From: Dryas octopetala
Taxonomy: Eukaryota > Streptophyta > Magnoliopsida > Rosales > Rosaceae
Direction: 5' to 3'
Assembly (NCBI GenBank): GCA_963921425.1
Contig: OY992832.1
Location: forward strand, 9,114,001-9,178,000
Length of the DNA stretch: 64,000 nucleotides
Part shown: positions 1 to 13,107 of the stretch, piece after piece
How the letters are laid out: every line of letters starts with the position of its first letter
Position numbering within the stretch: the stretch's first letter is position 1
The notes under the pieces: model-generated
Database searches by the model: none
What the model saw: the letters and a program-made list of their open reading frames with translations, nothing else
What the model was told of the DNA's origin: nothing
Translations under genes and position numbers: made by a program

Positions 1-3000
1 GACTGATATTGGTAAGCTTGTGAAAATATATGACACAGAGGCCCATGAAAAGAAGTTAAAGGTCCTGTGGTTTCTTCGTCCGGCTGAAATACGTAACTTT
101 TTGGGTGATTGTGAACCACGCTGGAATGAGATATTTTTAGCTTCTGGTGAGGGTGTAGGCCTCTCAAATGTCAATTCTCTGGTAAATAATTGTGTATACT
201 TTATGCTTTCATACCTCATTTAAGTAGAATTCTATTGCATGGTAAATCATTGTTAAAAGGGACAAAGGAGTCTTTCTTCTTAGCGTCTCTCTGGGCTTCT
301 TTGTCTAAACATTTGAGAGATATTCCTTAATCCTTTGAGTGTTATTCGTCTTGATTTTGGGTAGGTTTGATTTGAATGTAATCTGTGTTTTGGCTTGAGG
401 ATGTTAACCTATATTTGATGGATATCTTGTGCATCCTACTTGTATCATTTTCTTTATGATAAAATTTGTTTCTTAATAGAAAAATGGACTAATCTTTTAG
501 TATGATATCTATTTGTGAGTTAATATAGGTGGAATGCAATTTCAGTTCAGCTACATAGTCATTGGATAAGATGGTGTTCTTGATAGTAATGAAAGTGATT
601 AGGTGAAGTGCGTAACTAGGATATTTCTTATCTTGCAAGCTTAATTTATCCTTCCATATATAAGAGATACATAGGATTCTGCAAGTGAGATTATATGAGT
701 TTGTGGTAGGCAACAACTTGAAAAGAATTTGATTTTTCACTTCTCTCTCTCTCTCTCTCCCTTTTTTTTTTTTTTTTGGGTTGGGGAGGGGGGGTGGGTG
801 GGTGAGAAGGGGCTGAAGATATAGGTGTTGATATGTTTAGCTAGAGAGATGTAATAATTCCATACTTTTAACTGCATATATTTTACATTGCCATGGTTGT
901 AATGAGCCTACTCCTTTTACATCAAAATATTGCCTTTTTCTTCTTTCAATGAAAATTTATATGGATGCCAAGGGTGTCCTCATGATTATGTCAAAATCTA
1001 TTTACATGGCAATTTTAAATACTAATTTCAGGAATCTATCAAAGGAAAATGCAATGTTGTCTGCACATCAAAGGACAAAAGGAATCCTCAGCCCTCTGAA
1101 GAAGAGTTGAGAATGGCTAGTTTTATTTTCTGCCGTGCTTTTGATGCAGGACGCCGTAAAATATTAGAGAACTTTCCAGATGAAATAGGTGGAATTAAAG
1201 GTCAGTCATCTACATCCGAATTTATTTGAGAGGTGCTTTCTGGTATAAACCTTTTAAACAAATATAGAATGTTAAATTGTTAATCAGATTCACATTTGAT
1301 TCTGTTATCTAAGAATTAAGAATTTGTCACTCTTTTTTGAGATTATTTTATATCAACTGATGGGCTGTCACAGTTCTGTCCTATTGTTTGAAGTAAAACA
1401 CTTCTATAGTGGTCATTTAGTTACAAATCATCGCTTATTGTTTGACCAGCTAGATTTCATTTGTTTTATGAAAAATAATGAAATGAAATTGGTTTATATT
1501 AATATTTCTATGTTGATGCTATTGTCAGTCTCAAAGCCATGTTCTTAAAAGGCAATGAGCAGTAAAACTGAGTAACTTGTTTCCAGATTAAGTAGCAGTT
1601 GAAAGAGATCACTGTCACTCCTAGGAGGCATGTTAGCATGCATTTACATCTTTCTTGTAGATTTGTAGTAGCTGATAACAAATGAGCAGTGAGCACACTA
1701 TTTGAGCCAGGTATAACGAGGTAGGATTTTTAAGTCTTAGCCTCAACTCTCAAGGACTGCTACCTCCTTTCCTAGAAACAATCAAATACCCCTAACAAAT
1801 GTGATCACTTAAAGAAAATTGATGTGAGAGATCCTGGTCAAAATTGGGGCTAGATTTCATTCATGGTACTTGGGAACCATATAGTGATAACTGAAGGGGT
1901 TCAACAACAGCCTGAAGTGTATATAATAGCTGTTTGAATTTCAAAGCCAGTTTCTTTAAAAGAAAAAAAAAAATCTGAGGTTATTTGTCTTTTATTTTTA
2001 AATTATGGGTGCACTATTTTCAACAATCTTTTATTTACCATACATTTATGGCTCCCAATAACTTGGAAATGGTTTGTATGCAATGCAGTGGAGTGCTTTT
2101 TTAATGGGGGAAAAAGTCAAAAGCTCATCAGGACTCCCAAGTTCCAGACAAATTTTAGAGACCAAGTTGGACCATCAAATTTGTTTTCCAAGTTAGGATT
2201 GGACAAAGTGGTGGCCTCTTGGCCCTCTCCAGTTAAAAACGACATGTCCAGCAGCAGAGTAAGCCCTGCCATGAAAGGTGATTTCTGAGAATGCCAACTG
2301 TGCATTTTACTTCTGAATTCAAATGATTACATGAAAATAAGATTGTTTATGGCATGTGCAGAGTCGGAGAAAGACATAATTCGAATTGGTGAGAAGGGAT
2401 GCATAAGGCTTAATACTGTTATTAATGGAAATGGGACTGAGTCTGCTGGAATATCATGCAGTCAAGTTAAAGGAAAACGGAAAGTAAGATTTTCGGATCT
2501 ACCACCTATGCGCACATCAGAGACTGGTCCTCATAAGAAGATGATAGGTATACGTGGTGTAGCTTCCACTAAGGGGGAAACTTTTGAAAAGAAGACAAAC
2601 AAGACTGCGGGAAAAGCAGCTACTCAACATGCAGGGGATAGGGGAAATTGGTTCAAGCAACTTGTAAGTTTCTATTTCCTGAGAATATAGATATAAAAAT
2701 ACCTGTGTTATATATTTATATGAGGTTTTTCCACATTTGATCCATTGTCCCTGCTTATTTATGCTAACATGTCAATTAGTCCCATGTTAACACCTCTGCT
2801 TATGAATGTTCATGTTGTTAAGTGTTGTAATGTTAGGCTAATTTTATACTTGGGAGTGGAGGGAGGTAGGTGCAAGTGGGGGCCAGGGTTCCCCCTAACT
2901 ACCAAAGTTTCTATTATGTCACAAATAGTTGTGTAGGTCTTCAGATTCCCGTACATGGTAAAGGGAGACTTAGAGTTCAGTCCATTTTATGAGTCTTTCT

Positions 3001-5980
3001 TAAACTAAGACCGGTAGTGATTTAGGGTTTTTAATTAAGTCCTTTTATTTTTCTTCTTTGACGGCTTTATGTTAGGTTTTAACTCCAAGATTTTGAGCTC
3101 CGCCCAAAATCTCAGAGTTAAAACCTAACATGCAGCCTCTACAAAGCCCACTCTACACCCTAGGAGGGGAAATACCCTTCAAATAGAGGAAAATACCCTT
3201 CAAACGGGGGAAAGACTTTATTATGAATTAAAAAAATTTTCTTATAAATTTTAAAACACCCCCGGTCTCCGTCTAAAATTTTTTTTTCTAAAGGACCTAA
3301 GCCTAATTATCTCCATGGTAAATTGTGGGGTTCAGGTGAGTGGTGGTTGTAGTAGAATGGTAAATTGGCAACTCTATGTAAGGGATTAATATGAGAGATT
3401 AGGTAACTGAAAAAGATGAGGGACCAGATTCAAATTTTCTTTAGACACTTGGTTTTTAAAGTGTGAGCAAACACTCAGGCTTTTGGCTTTTATGGTACTA
3501 TAGATATCATATACATTATTTTAAATATGGCTTCTTGAATCAACTTTTGTATATATTTTCCTTATTGTTGAGATTTCTTGAATTACTTCATTTCTCATTG
3601 CTGCTTCTAATCAATACTCAAGTAACATGGGATGCAAATACTTACAAGTTGTTATGAGGGGTTTCGACTCCAAGACCTCCCAAAACCAAAGAACTTAGCT
3701 GTTAGGGAATGTATCAACAATGCATATCAAGCCAACGGAACCTGGTCCTCCCTCTCTTCCTTCTCTTGTTCTCCCCCTCTACCCTAAATTACCTTTCTTG
3801 TTCTATATGGGAATACATTGTAATGTCTTTACCAGATTTCTTTCCTTTTCAAATTTTGCAGCCTTGGGAGCAAAGACTGCAGAAAGCTCAAGATGCTGGC
3901 GCTTTAGTCTTACTAGACAATCTGGATCCATCCTATGCATCATCAGAAGTAGAGGTTGTACTCCCTGATGCATCTAAAATTGGAAGTTTATAAGATAATC
4001 AATGAAAATCATTGAAACTCAGATGTGTGTGAAAAGCCAGTTTAATGTAAGATGCAATGTATCATTTTTTTTCTTTAAAAGAAACATTCTCATATTAGAG
4101 GTTCTCTAGCCACCAAATTGGATGGGAAATGACTAGGATACTGGATGAAGTAAAAAACTGGAGTTACAGGGCCAATGTGGTCTGGCCTAGTGTTAGACAT
4201 TCTGTTTAATCTACATCCTTTTTTCTCTTCAGGATTTAGTTTGGCGTGCACTCAATGAAAAGGTTGAGGCAAAAATGATACCATGCAGTACTTTTTCTAA
4301 TCCATACTACGGTACAGCATCTTGTTGTGGCTATATACTAATTTTTCAAATGATTTCATGTTTTATTTAGTGTCTGATTATTAATTTTGTTCAAGCTTAA
4401 ACTTAATTGTGGACTAATTACATTTATTCTTTCCTGGCCTTACAGGCAAGGCTTTTGTTATATTCAAGTCAAAGATTGCTGCTGAGTCTGCAATATCTGA
4501 GTTAAAGAGGAGATGCCTGATTCTGGCAGATGGGAGGTATCCTTTTTCTTTCTTCAATTCTTCATTCACAATGATGGAGCACGTTCAATTCTTTTTTGGT
4601 TGTAGTGTTCAAGATTCCACACATAAAATTATGTTGCAAATTTTAATTAGCCAGTTACTATGTGAAAAACAATAAATCTTAAGTCAGTGTAGTGGATAAG
4701 ATTCATAAGAATGACTAGCATTCTACTTGTCAATCATTTAATAATTTCTCTTTTTCCTTTTTTTTTCTGTGTATTTTATTCATTTAGAATTATCTTCAAT
4801 GCACTCATTTTTATGATTTGCATTGGCTGGATGCTTATCATGTATTTTGTGGTATCAGAAGCAAGTTAGTTTCCACTATGAGTCTATAATGCCTCTGTCT
4901 GCCAGAGGAGATATATACTCTATTATTCTGAACATTTAATTGTATAAAGTCTGCGATAGTCTTTTTACCTTCTATGGATTCAGGGCTCTAGTTTCTTAAA
5001 TCAGTTACAAGTTATGAAAATCATTTAACTCCACTCAATGTGATCTTACACATGTATATTTATGTGGCTTTGCATTTGCAGACCTGTCGTCGGTATCAGA
5101 AGGACTCTAAAACAGCCTGACAAAACAATCAGATTTGTTGGACATCTAACCATTGACAAAATCAGGCTTAAAAGCAAACGTGAAGAGATGGTGACTCACC
5201 TTGCTAAGTGTTTTGTTCTTGCTTTTGGGTTCATGACTTCTCTTTCATATATAAATATATAAATATATTTCTTCTTTGTTCCTTTTGTAGAGAAAAGCAG
5301 TTTCAACAGCACACCGTTCTCAGTCCAATACAATTGAGTATGATATGGCCATGGAATGGTGTGAACTACAGGAAAGGTCGGATTTATGGTGGAATGCTTT
5401 ATATAAGGTACTTAGGATTTTCCTGACACATGCACTGGACACCAACATTTTACCATGAGATTTTATTAAATTGATAAATAGGTTTGTTGGCATTTTTTGT
5501 TTTTTGTTTTTTTTTTTCAGTCAGAAGGTTTGTTGACATTATGTTTTTCTGAAAATGCTTATGCACACTCTCTTAGATGTCTACAACATGTCATAAATTC
5601 TATTTTCAAGTACCATATTACAATCTATATATTCATTTCTTCCAACTTACTAAGAGGCCATTAGTCAAACTTTTTGTACGCAAAAAAAGCACTTTTTAAT
5701 GTACTTTGCAACCAATAAAGGAAAACTCTTCAACTCCTTTAAACCTGCCTGCGGTGATTTTAGAAAATTCACAGTTGTGCAAAGGGCCCTCAATGTGTTT
5801 TCGTCGTTCACTACTTGAGGTGAGTTCCCACATTAAATGTCTGCATCTCACAATTATAGGGAAGAACTCTTTCTTGTTTGTTTAATGTTTTAACGTTTTC
5901 TACCCTTTGGAACCCCTTCTCTGCAGGAACAAATGGAGGAGATTAAAGCAGCTAGGAGACAGCTAAAGTCGGATTTGTAA
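1..5980 (+). CDS. ASI1: ASI1/IBM2/SG1-like BAH and RRM domain chromatin regulator, 5' end missing
   Basis: Exons read 1-181, 1032-1200, 2362-2663, 3862-3954, 4233-4311, 4446-4536, 5082-5190, 5291-5407 and 5927-5980, all GT-AG and phase-consistent, giving about 397 codons plus stop. The first exon is the C-terminal half of a BAH domain (contains LWFLRPAEIRNFLGD and WNEIFLASGEG). After a basic linker, exons 4-6 encode an RRM, with RNP2-like LVLLDNL and RNP1-like YYGKAFVIF, followed by a charged tail. The BAH plus RRM order is that of Arabidopsis ANTI-SILENCING 1/IBM2/SHOOT GROWTH 1, a nuclear protein that lets transcription run through heterochromatin lying in introns and controls polyadenylation site choice. 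Family members are about 600 residues, so roughly 200 N-terminal residues lie upstream of the window. Intron 3 carries a hairpin repeat. Function is inferred from domain order; the exon model is strong. Confidence 0.88.
3070..3130. repeat. Perfect-loop hairpin inside an intron, probably part of a small MITE
   Basis: Two arms of about 27 bases (3070-3096 and 3104-3130) pair with only about two mismatches around a short loop. Weaker outer complementarity joins sequence near 3035-3060 with sequence near 3265-3300, suggesting nested inverted repeats of a MITE of about 270 bp. It lies in intron 3 of the ASI1-like gene. I could not find a clear target-site duplication. Confidence 0.5.
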
Positions 5981-8470
5981 TTAGCTAACATTGTATTTCA
6001 TAGATATATTTGGTAAGCTTAAATTTTTGTCAGAAATGAATAGTTTTGTTGGTTGTTTATCAGCAGCCATCCTATGTTTTTTACATACAAGTTTTTACAT
6101 TAACTTCACTAAACTTATTAGTCATATTTCTGCAGGAGAAAATTGTTTTTTTTTTTTTGTGGATTACAGTAGAGTCAGACATGGGTGCCCCAAAATTGGA
6201 CAGCATACAGGGTCATGCCCACACTTCAAAAGGATTACGTAAACTTCAGTTTTGTGTAAATCTGTCAACTGATCTGATCTAATTTTGTAACCTTAGAAGG
6301 AAATATTAGGATCAAATTCATATGATAGCATCTCTTTTTCTCTGGAGAATTGGTAAGCCTGTGATGTGTCACTTTGTGCAACAACTTTGTTGACTACAAG
6401 TTGAGCATTATGATGCCCAAGTATACCACTTTGCCATTCATCGCTAATCTGTTAATTTTGCATTTATCATGTTCACTTGATTTTCACTTTGAGTTTCTTC
6501 ATGTACTCATGTTCATGTTGCAAGTTTACTTGTGCCAGATGGTTATCATATTTGCCTCATGTCAGAGCTTGTGCTTGTCATATTATATTTATAAATTCTT
6601 GGTCTCATTAAAATGTTCTTAAACAGATCCAAATTTATAGTTTGCCACTAAAAATGAACACAAGTATCCATAATCCATTGTTGCATGAGCACAAGTGTCC
6701 TTGTCATTGTTTCTCACACCATTCTTTAGTTTAGAAGTAGAAAAGCAATGCAGAAACATGTACTGCATTACTAACTCAACCTTGTCTAAAAATATTATTT
6801 AAGAACTTGCAGGTAGCTGTAGTTCGTGACCATTTATTTCAGGGCTGCTAGCTTGATTATTTACTTCTTTTTATAAATTTCTAATTCATCAATTTTATTA
6901 GAGTGCATGACCTCTAGTGGCAATGCCAACACAGCACTTGATTGGATTGGGTACCAACTTTTTGGTCAGTTCTTGTACCCAATCAGCACTCGTGGTCAAC
7001 CACACTCCTACTCTCCAGATAGCATTGCACATTTGCACGCTTCAAGTGAGTGTGCTTGTAGGTGGTCAGGGGTATTTTTGTAAATTTGGAAGTCACTACT
7101 CACAAGCATCCATGTCCTCCTGTGTCTTTGACCAAAAATTAGCAAACAACCACCACTGTGTACTACTTCATTTCAATTCTCATGATCTCATCCATATCTT
7201 TATTTATTTATTTCTCAAACCCAAACCCAAATGATGTTGTTGGTCTTTTGCTATTAGTGCTGCTGAACTTACTATTGAGTGCACATGGTTTCAACTTTCA
7301 ACTAAAGGGAAATTTACCTGCTTGTTCCTTTATTTTAATATGAACACATTAATCAACTTTTAGTTTCAGCTTAAAAGACAGTTCATGCTATTGTAAATCT
7401 GTCTCTTCACATACACAAAAGATACACAATCCATGCATATTGTATTTAGTGTGTGTGCTTAATTACATTTTACATTGTCCCAGGCCTTGTTTCTTCTTTT
7501 TCTTTTTCTTTTTTGTCGAAACAAACTATCATAAAAACCCAAAAGCCAACGAAAAGAGAATCAACAAAGGGCTGAAAAATTAAGAGAGCAAAACCAAGAA
7601 GCAGAGGCACAAAAACTAGCCCAATGGGCTAGAACCAACGGCCGTAGCTAGGTCTAGCAGTACACCTCAGCTCAAGTCATCTAGCTAGCAACAACTTGCC
7701 ACCATTATTTGTCTAATTCATAAGCATGTCCTATTCTTTAAATTCAAGATTACTAGACTTATATCCACAATACTATGATTACTATCACAACTGCACATGG
7801 CATACAAAATAGTTTTTGGTAACAATCTCTTGATACTCAATTTTCAGATCATGTATATACAGGGTTCCTATTAGAGCAGACCATTAAAATGTGCATGCTG
7901 ACGGAATTGATGTTTAGGTGGTGAGACCCATCAAATTTTGATGGGGCACATGTAGTACTGAAACATAATGTTTGAAGTCAATCCAAACAGAAGTTTGGTT
8001 ACTCTCTAGTACTATTATTGGCCTTTCCAAATACACCCAAACGTTCACCACAAGTTTTTCACTTCAAGTTGGAGAGTTGGAGTGCATCAATACCATACAT
8101 TTTGATGGAAACTAAAAGGATCAGATACCCTTTGTAGCAAAGTTGTGGCTTCTGATTTTTACGCAACACATATGGAGCAGTATTAATTTTAAGTACACAC
8201 ATAATGACACTTACACATATAACTCCAGCAATGAGTGTCAAAAATTTGGAATTTAGCTATGGGGTTGTTAGATTGAATATAAAGTATGGTCTTCCTTGCC
8301 CTGTTGCTGACAGGTAACAAACCCATTTGGTCTCTTTCTTTCTTGTACTACTACTCACCAATTTCTATGTTTTGTCTTTGTGCATGATTGATCACCTTAA
8401 TGTTTTCTATGTATGAGCATGGACACATTTAATTCTACCATAGTTTCTTCATTCTTTTCCACCCTATACA
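5981..8470. other. Intergenic region, no gene seen
   Basis: This holds the 3' UTR of the BAH-RRM gene and the upstream region of the first ZIP gene. It is AT-rich with short open frames only, none resembling a known protein. A TATA-like GAATATAAAG stands near 8275-8285, about 190 bases before the ZIP start codon. A polypyrimidine run followed by an A-rich stretch near 7490-7620 could be a decayed element, but I cannot assign it. Confidence 0.5.
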
Positions 8471-10176
8471 ATGAACAAGTTCCAACCTCATCCAAACACT
8501 TTCTTCATGACCATCCTCTTTCTTTTTCTTCTTCAACCAATCCTAGTATCTTCAACCTGCACATGTGAAAACCAAGATCCAGATCGAACCAAATCCAAGG
8601 AATTGATCAGATATAAACTAGCTGCAATTGCTTCAGTTCTAGTTGCTGGTGCACTAGGAGTTTGTCTACCATTTCTGGTGAAGATCATTAACATATCAGT
8701 TCTCCACCCGGATAAGGACTTTTATCTCCTGATTAAGGCCTTTGCAGCTGGGGTGATCTTAGCAACTGGGTTTGTTCATGTACTTCCTGATGCTCATGAT
8801 AGCTTGACAAGCCCCTGCCTTAGTGAAAACCCATGGGGAAGATTTCCCTTTACAGGTTTTGTTGCTATGGTGTCAGCCATTGGGACATTGATGATGGAAG
8901 CCATTGCTACTGGGTACCAAAAGAGGTCTGAGCTTAGGAAAGCTCAGCCAGTAGATGGTGATGAAGAGAGTGATGATGGGGCACATCATGCTGGTCATGT
9001 TCATGGTCCTGCATTGGTATTAGAAGCATCGAATTCTTCAGAGCTTGTCCGCCATCGAATCATATCTCAGGTACCTTAGAATCTTAGATAAATTTCTTCA
9101 ATTAATTTGTTATATAGAAATTAATTAGTAACTCTTAGAGAATTTGGCTCCATCGAATTTTGCTGTGTCATAGATTTTGCTCTCACTTTTGATGAGTAGA
9201 CTACTCCCTCTAGCAGATTTTGATTGAATAGGGTAATACAAAGTGCAGGTTTTGGAGTTAGGAATTGTGGTTCATTCGGTGATTATTGGGATATCTCTTG
9301 GTGCTTGTCAAAGTCCACACACAATCAAGCCATTGGTGGCAGCACTGAGTTTCCATCAATTTTTTGAGGGCATGGGACTTGGTGGATGTATCTATCAGGT
9401 ATTTAATCAGTTCTAACAAGCAACAGTTTGGTTCATACAGTGATTAAGAAGTGAAGAATTATGTTCCTAAACCCCTACTCTGCATAAAAGACCAATTTGT
9501 AAGTACCTAGCTAGTCCAAACCAATATGAACCACTTGTTTTTTCTTCACAATGCTTTACACATTAGTTGAACTTATTGCTTTTTCATTCACAATCATGTA
9601 GTCACTTCTTTCTCTCAAAAGTCAAAACAGATGTTAGAACTTTTGCAGGCAGTAGTTCTTTACCACTGACCATTTCAATGCTGCTTATTAACTTTTGTTT
9701 TATAATTGCATTATGTACTGAAGAAATATTGCACACTTTAATTAAGATCTTTGTTTGTATCCTAGAGTACCAAAATGAGAAGGACAAATAAAATTGACAA
9801 CACACACAAGATTTAAGGCTGCTTCTGACATTAGGATAAGAGATTTATGATTTGTGTGCAGGCAAAATTCAATCAGAAAAAGATAGCAATAATGGTGTTA
9901 TTCTTTTCCCTTACCACCCCAGCTGGGATAGGTGTTGGCATAGCCATTTCCAACACCTACAATGAGAATAGCCCAACTGCACTAATTGTTGAAGGGCTTC
10001 TCTTATCAGCATCTGCTGGGATTCTCATTTACATGGCACTTGTTGATCTTCTTGCTGCTGATTTCATGAATAATGCTAAAATGCTAAGCAATTCCAAGCT
10101 CCAACTTGGGGCTCATTTTGCTCTTCTTCTTGGAGCATGTTTTATGTCACTCTTGGCCAAGTGGGGAGAATCCTAA
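8471..10176 (+). CDS. ZIP family zinc/iron transporter, copy 1
   Basis: Three exons, 8471-9070, 9249-9398 and 9862-10176, encode 354 residues, the normal ZIP length. An N-terminal signal-like hydrophobic stretch (about 11-28) is followed by a Cys-rich STCTC segment, then eight predicted membrane spans. Between spans 3 and 4 is a short cytosolic His loop (AHHAGHVHG, about 171-179), the metal-binding loop of the family. Exon 2 carries the span 4 signature ([10 protein letters not shown]) and the span 5 motif HQFFEGMG, whose His and Glu residues line the metal path. The protein should move Zn2+ or Fe2+ into the cytosol across the plasma or another membrane. It resembles the IRT/ZIP8/ZIP10 branch, but substrate cannot be read from sequence. 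A second intact copy with the same exon phases starts at 14637, so the two are tandem duplicates. Confidence 0.92.
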
Positions 10177-11164
10177 TTCATCGACTTTGTTAGAGTTTTA
10201 TGTAAATTTAATTGTTAACTAGATATATATTGTTGGCCTATTCCTTGACAGTATAATCTTTTGGGGCCTAATTATGGTTTAAGAGCTCTGGTTTCACAAG
10301 GTTCTAAGTTTTAAACCTCCGATCTCCATCCCCACTTACATCCATTTATTTCTTACAAGATGGAGTTGTACCTTCATGTATGAAGAGATGAAGGCAATAA
10401 TGACATGATTTGAATCACTTCAATCCATGTATGGTGAATAAGAGTGGCGGTCCTAGTTCAAATAGAACTTCAAAGACAAACATGCCAATGCCAAACAATA
10501 TGCAACATATATTTGTCGGATGCTATGTAAGATGCACCAAATATCAATGCAAGATTTCGAATTATATGATTTAACATTCTAATAATTGTAGGACTCAATC
10601 ACAAAAGAAAACAAATAACCTTTATTAGGTGTCCGACCAAAGTGGGGAATCTCTCTTTTTATTAATGTATTTATTTTGACTCATTGTTTGAATGATATGG
10701 TCTAAATCTCTAGGTTCAAATTCGCAGTACACTAGTGAAATGGTCCAAGTAATAATATTCCAGTTGGGGAAAATGTTCCTTCAAGAATAGCATTTTGTAA
10801 TATGTAGGACCACAAACCAACCAAATATTGGAATTATGTTCTGAACCAATGAGATTATTGCTTTCATATACATTGCTTTTCCAAGAGCTTTTTGCTATGT
10901 ATTAGGCCGGAAAGTAATCAAAAGTTTTTGAGCAACATTGAAAGGCAAGGATTGTAAATGTGCAAAAGGGGAAGCATATACATTGAATGGCAACGGATGG
11001 GGTCGAGGTTTGCAATTCTCATCCCCGTCCTTGCCTCCGAATAGGGATCTCATCTGGTAGGTAGGATCTCGATAGATTTTTGTTTTTTTTAGATTTACGA
11101 GGGGAGGAATTTAACTTGAGTACAAATGGGCAAACTCTACAGCTCTTTTAACTGGATAATTAAA
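10177..11164. other. Intergenic region downstream of ZIP copy 1
   Basis: AT-rich sequence with the probable 3' UTR of ZIP copy 1 in the first 100 bases. No gene, RNA or clear repeat was recognised. Confidence 0.45.
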
Positions 11165-11531
11165 AACGCTCTAAAATTAACTAGTTAACAAGTTAATACG
11201 AAACTAACTCCTCATAATCCGAACCGTTTATTTTTTAAGCCCCACCACTTCAAATATCATCTTTGTAAAAAATTTTCAAATCAGAAGTCTTTTAGCTATA
11301 TGATTATAATAACCATTTACATGCTTTTATTGATATATAATATTCCGTCTTTTTATTTAATCACATTTGGATGACTAAATAATTTTCAATTTAGTTAATT
11401 TTTTGCAATAATGATCTTTGAAAGTGGGGTTTAACAAATAGACGATTCAGATTATGAGATTACTTATGTGGTGAGTCTAAAATAGTGGTTAACTTCATAT
11501 TAACTTACTAACCAATTAACTTTAGAGTGTT
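11165..11531. mobile_element. MITE with long terminal inverted repeats
   Basis: The first 110 or so bases (from AACGCTCTAAAATTAACTAG) match the reverse complement of the last 110 or so (ending TTTAGAGTGTT) at most positions, with short insertions. The middle is AT-rich and has no coding capacity. Size (about 367 bp) and layout fit a non-autonomous DNA transposon. I did not find a matching target-site duplication, so the exact ends and superfamily are open. Confidence 0.6.
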
Positions 11532-12033
11532 CTTCATACATAATATAGTACATGTAAAATAAATAAACACGCACCATATTTTAATACAATAATACCATAA
11601 AATATAAACAAAAAATAAGTAAAATTAGAAACTTAATCATAGTATATTTCTATTTATAGAAACAAACAAGTAAACAGGGTGGAAATGGGAGCTGATTCTA
11701 AGGTGTAGGTTGGAATCTTTCGATTTTGAAAAACTAAAGGCAATGGAAGCCCACATGTTTTGAGAATAATTATGAAAGGAAATATGGAAAGGAAATCAAG
11801 GATATATTTATAAGTTGATCTTGATTCTATTGCATAAAAAAGGTAAAGCACTTTTCTCAAGTTATTAATATTAATATTAACCTTACCATAGGACATTAGG
11901 ACTAATCTCCTTACATATATAATAAAAATGGTAATATATATATATAACCAACACTTGTTTTGAGTTTCATTACGTAAGTTGGGCTGCTCAATCGTCATCT
12001 TAAGTTTCGGTCCAAAAAACCAAATTGTCATTT
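11532..12033. other. Intergenic region, no gene seen
   Basis: AT-rich spacer between the MITE and the duplicated ZIP segment. A 125-codon frame on the minus strand resembles nothing I know and has the composition of chance AT-rich sequence. Confidence 0.4.
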
Positions 12034-12769
12034 TAAGTTGTTTTAGTCACAAAGTCAAATGAAGAGAAAAAGATGAATAGTATACCAAGTAAATCTGGAC
12101 CCTCCATGAAGTATAACATAAAGTTGTCAGGTACAGGTTCTACAATCTACAGCATTAGAGCCTAAGCCCTTGATATCTCTTTTAGTCTACAGAAACAGCA
12201 TATAGCATAAAAAAAATGAGAGAAAGAAGAGTCAAATCTGGTATTTGGATTCCAAAATTGTTTTATGTTCATTTGGTGGGGACATATTAGATCCACCCAA
12301 CATTGGCCTTTGTGTTCTAGGCTCTTGGCTAGAATATAGAGAATTCTCATCTTAGCTTTCTCAATTTCATAACAATTTGGTTTGGACAGTGTGTGAGTTG
12401 CTCTGGTATGTGATGTTTTTGCTAGTATTTAACATACAACTTGTTCTTTTTTATTTGGTTGCAGGGGACAGACTGCAAAAACCTGTTTCTGATAACAACA
12501 ATTTTGGAATTCAATTGGCATCCACTGATCTTTTTGTTACTTGGTTCCAAAATAAATATCCCTGCAATGCAATTTCTGTGTCTAAAATGAGGATATTAGA
12601 CTTTGTTGTTGAAGAAGCACAAGTCTGTCATAATGTCATCAATTGGCTTAATAAACCACACACTTGTCATTTGTCAACCCCACATTCACTTTCATATATA
12701 CAATCTGAATGCAATCCCATGTCGTCATATTAACTCTAGCCCTGCTTTTGCCAAATTCTCCAACTCATG

Positions 12770-12777
12770 TATAAATA
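12770..12777 (+). promoter_or_regulatory. TATA box of the broken ZIP copy
   Basis: TATAAATA lies 118 bases before the relic start codon, and the same upstream block in the intact copy has a TATA-like element at 14541. Confidence 0.5.
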
Positions 12778-12894
12778 TATACACAGAATGGAATAGGCTT
12801 CATAAGCCACAGCCACAGAAGACCACTCTATACCACTCCTTTACTAGCACTCTGTCTGTCTCTCAGTCTCTCCAACTCTCGATCTCTTAAAGCC

Positions 12895-13107
12895 ATGAAA
12901 AAGCTTTACTTTATCTTACATTCTTCTTCTTCTTCTTGTCCATCAATCTCTTGGTTTCTGCAGAATGCACATGGAGTATTACTGATGCCGAGGATCGTAA
13001 CAAAGTCAAAGCTCTCACATTTAAGCTAGTTGCAATAGGTTCAATCTTTATGGCTAGTGCCCTTATAAACATCGAACTTATTGCAACTAGCTTCAATTTT
13101 TGAGCTT
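12895..13107 (+). pseudogene. Truncated ZIP transporter relic ending in a fold-back
   Basis: From the ATG at 12895 the DNA follows the first exon of ZIP copy 2: signal region, the TTTCTGCAGAATGCAC block, and the stretch encoding KLVAI. Relative to that gene it has a length change in the signal peptide that shifts the frame, so no ZIP protein can be made. Similarity stops after about 60 codons. Then the sequence turns back on itself: 13009-13042 recurs inverted at 13074-13107, around a centre near 13058. Exons 2 and 3 are absent. This is a host gene duplicate that lost its body, probably in a break repaired by template switching. Promoter similarity is retained, so it may still be transcribed. 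Confidence 0.8.

Larger units (their letters stand above)
12034..13107 (+). repeat. Tandem segmental duplication, copy A (upstream region plus 5' end of a ZIP gene)
   Basis: This segment matches the one starting near 13387 in collinear order. Shared blocks include AAAGTCAAATGAAGAG, AAATCTGGACCCTCCAT, CACTGATCTTTTTGTT, the CCACACACTTG block and the start of the ZIP coding region. Spacing differs by several insertions. Copy A ends within the ZIP first exon; copy B continues into the intact gene. Confidence 0.75.

Noticed and set aside
11654-12031. 125-codon minus-strand frame
   Set aside because: AT-rich Ile/Phe/Tyr-biased peptide without recognisable features.
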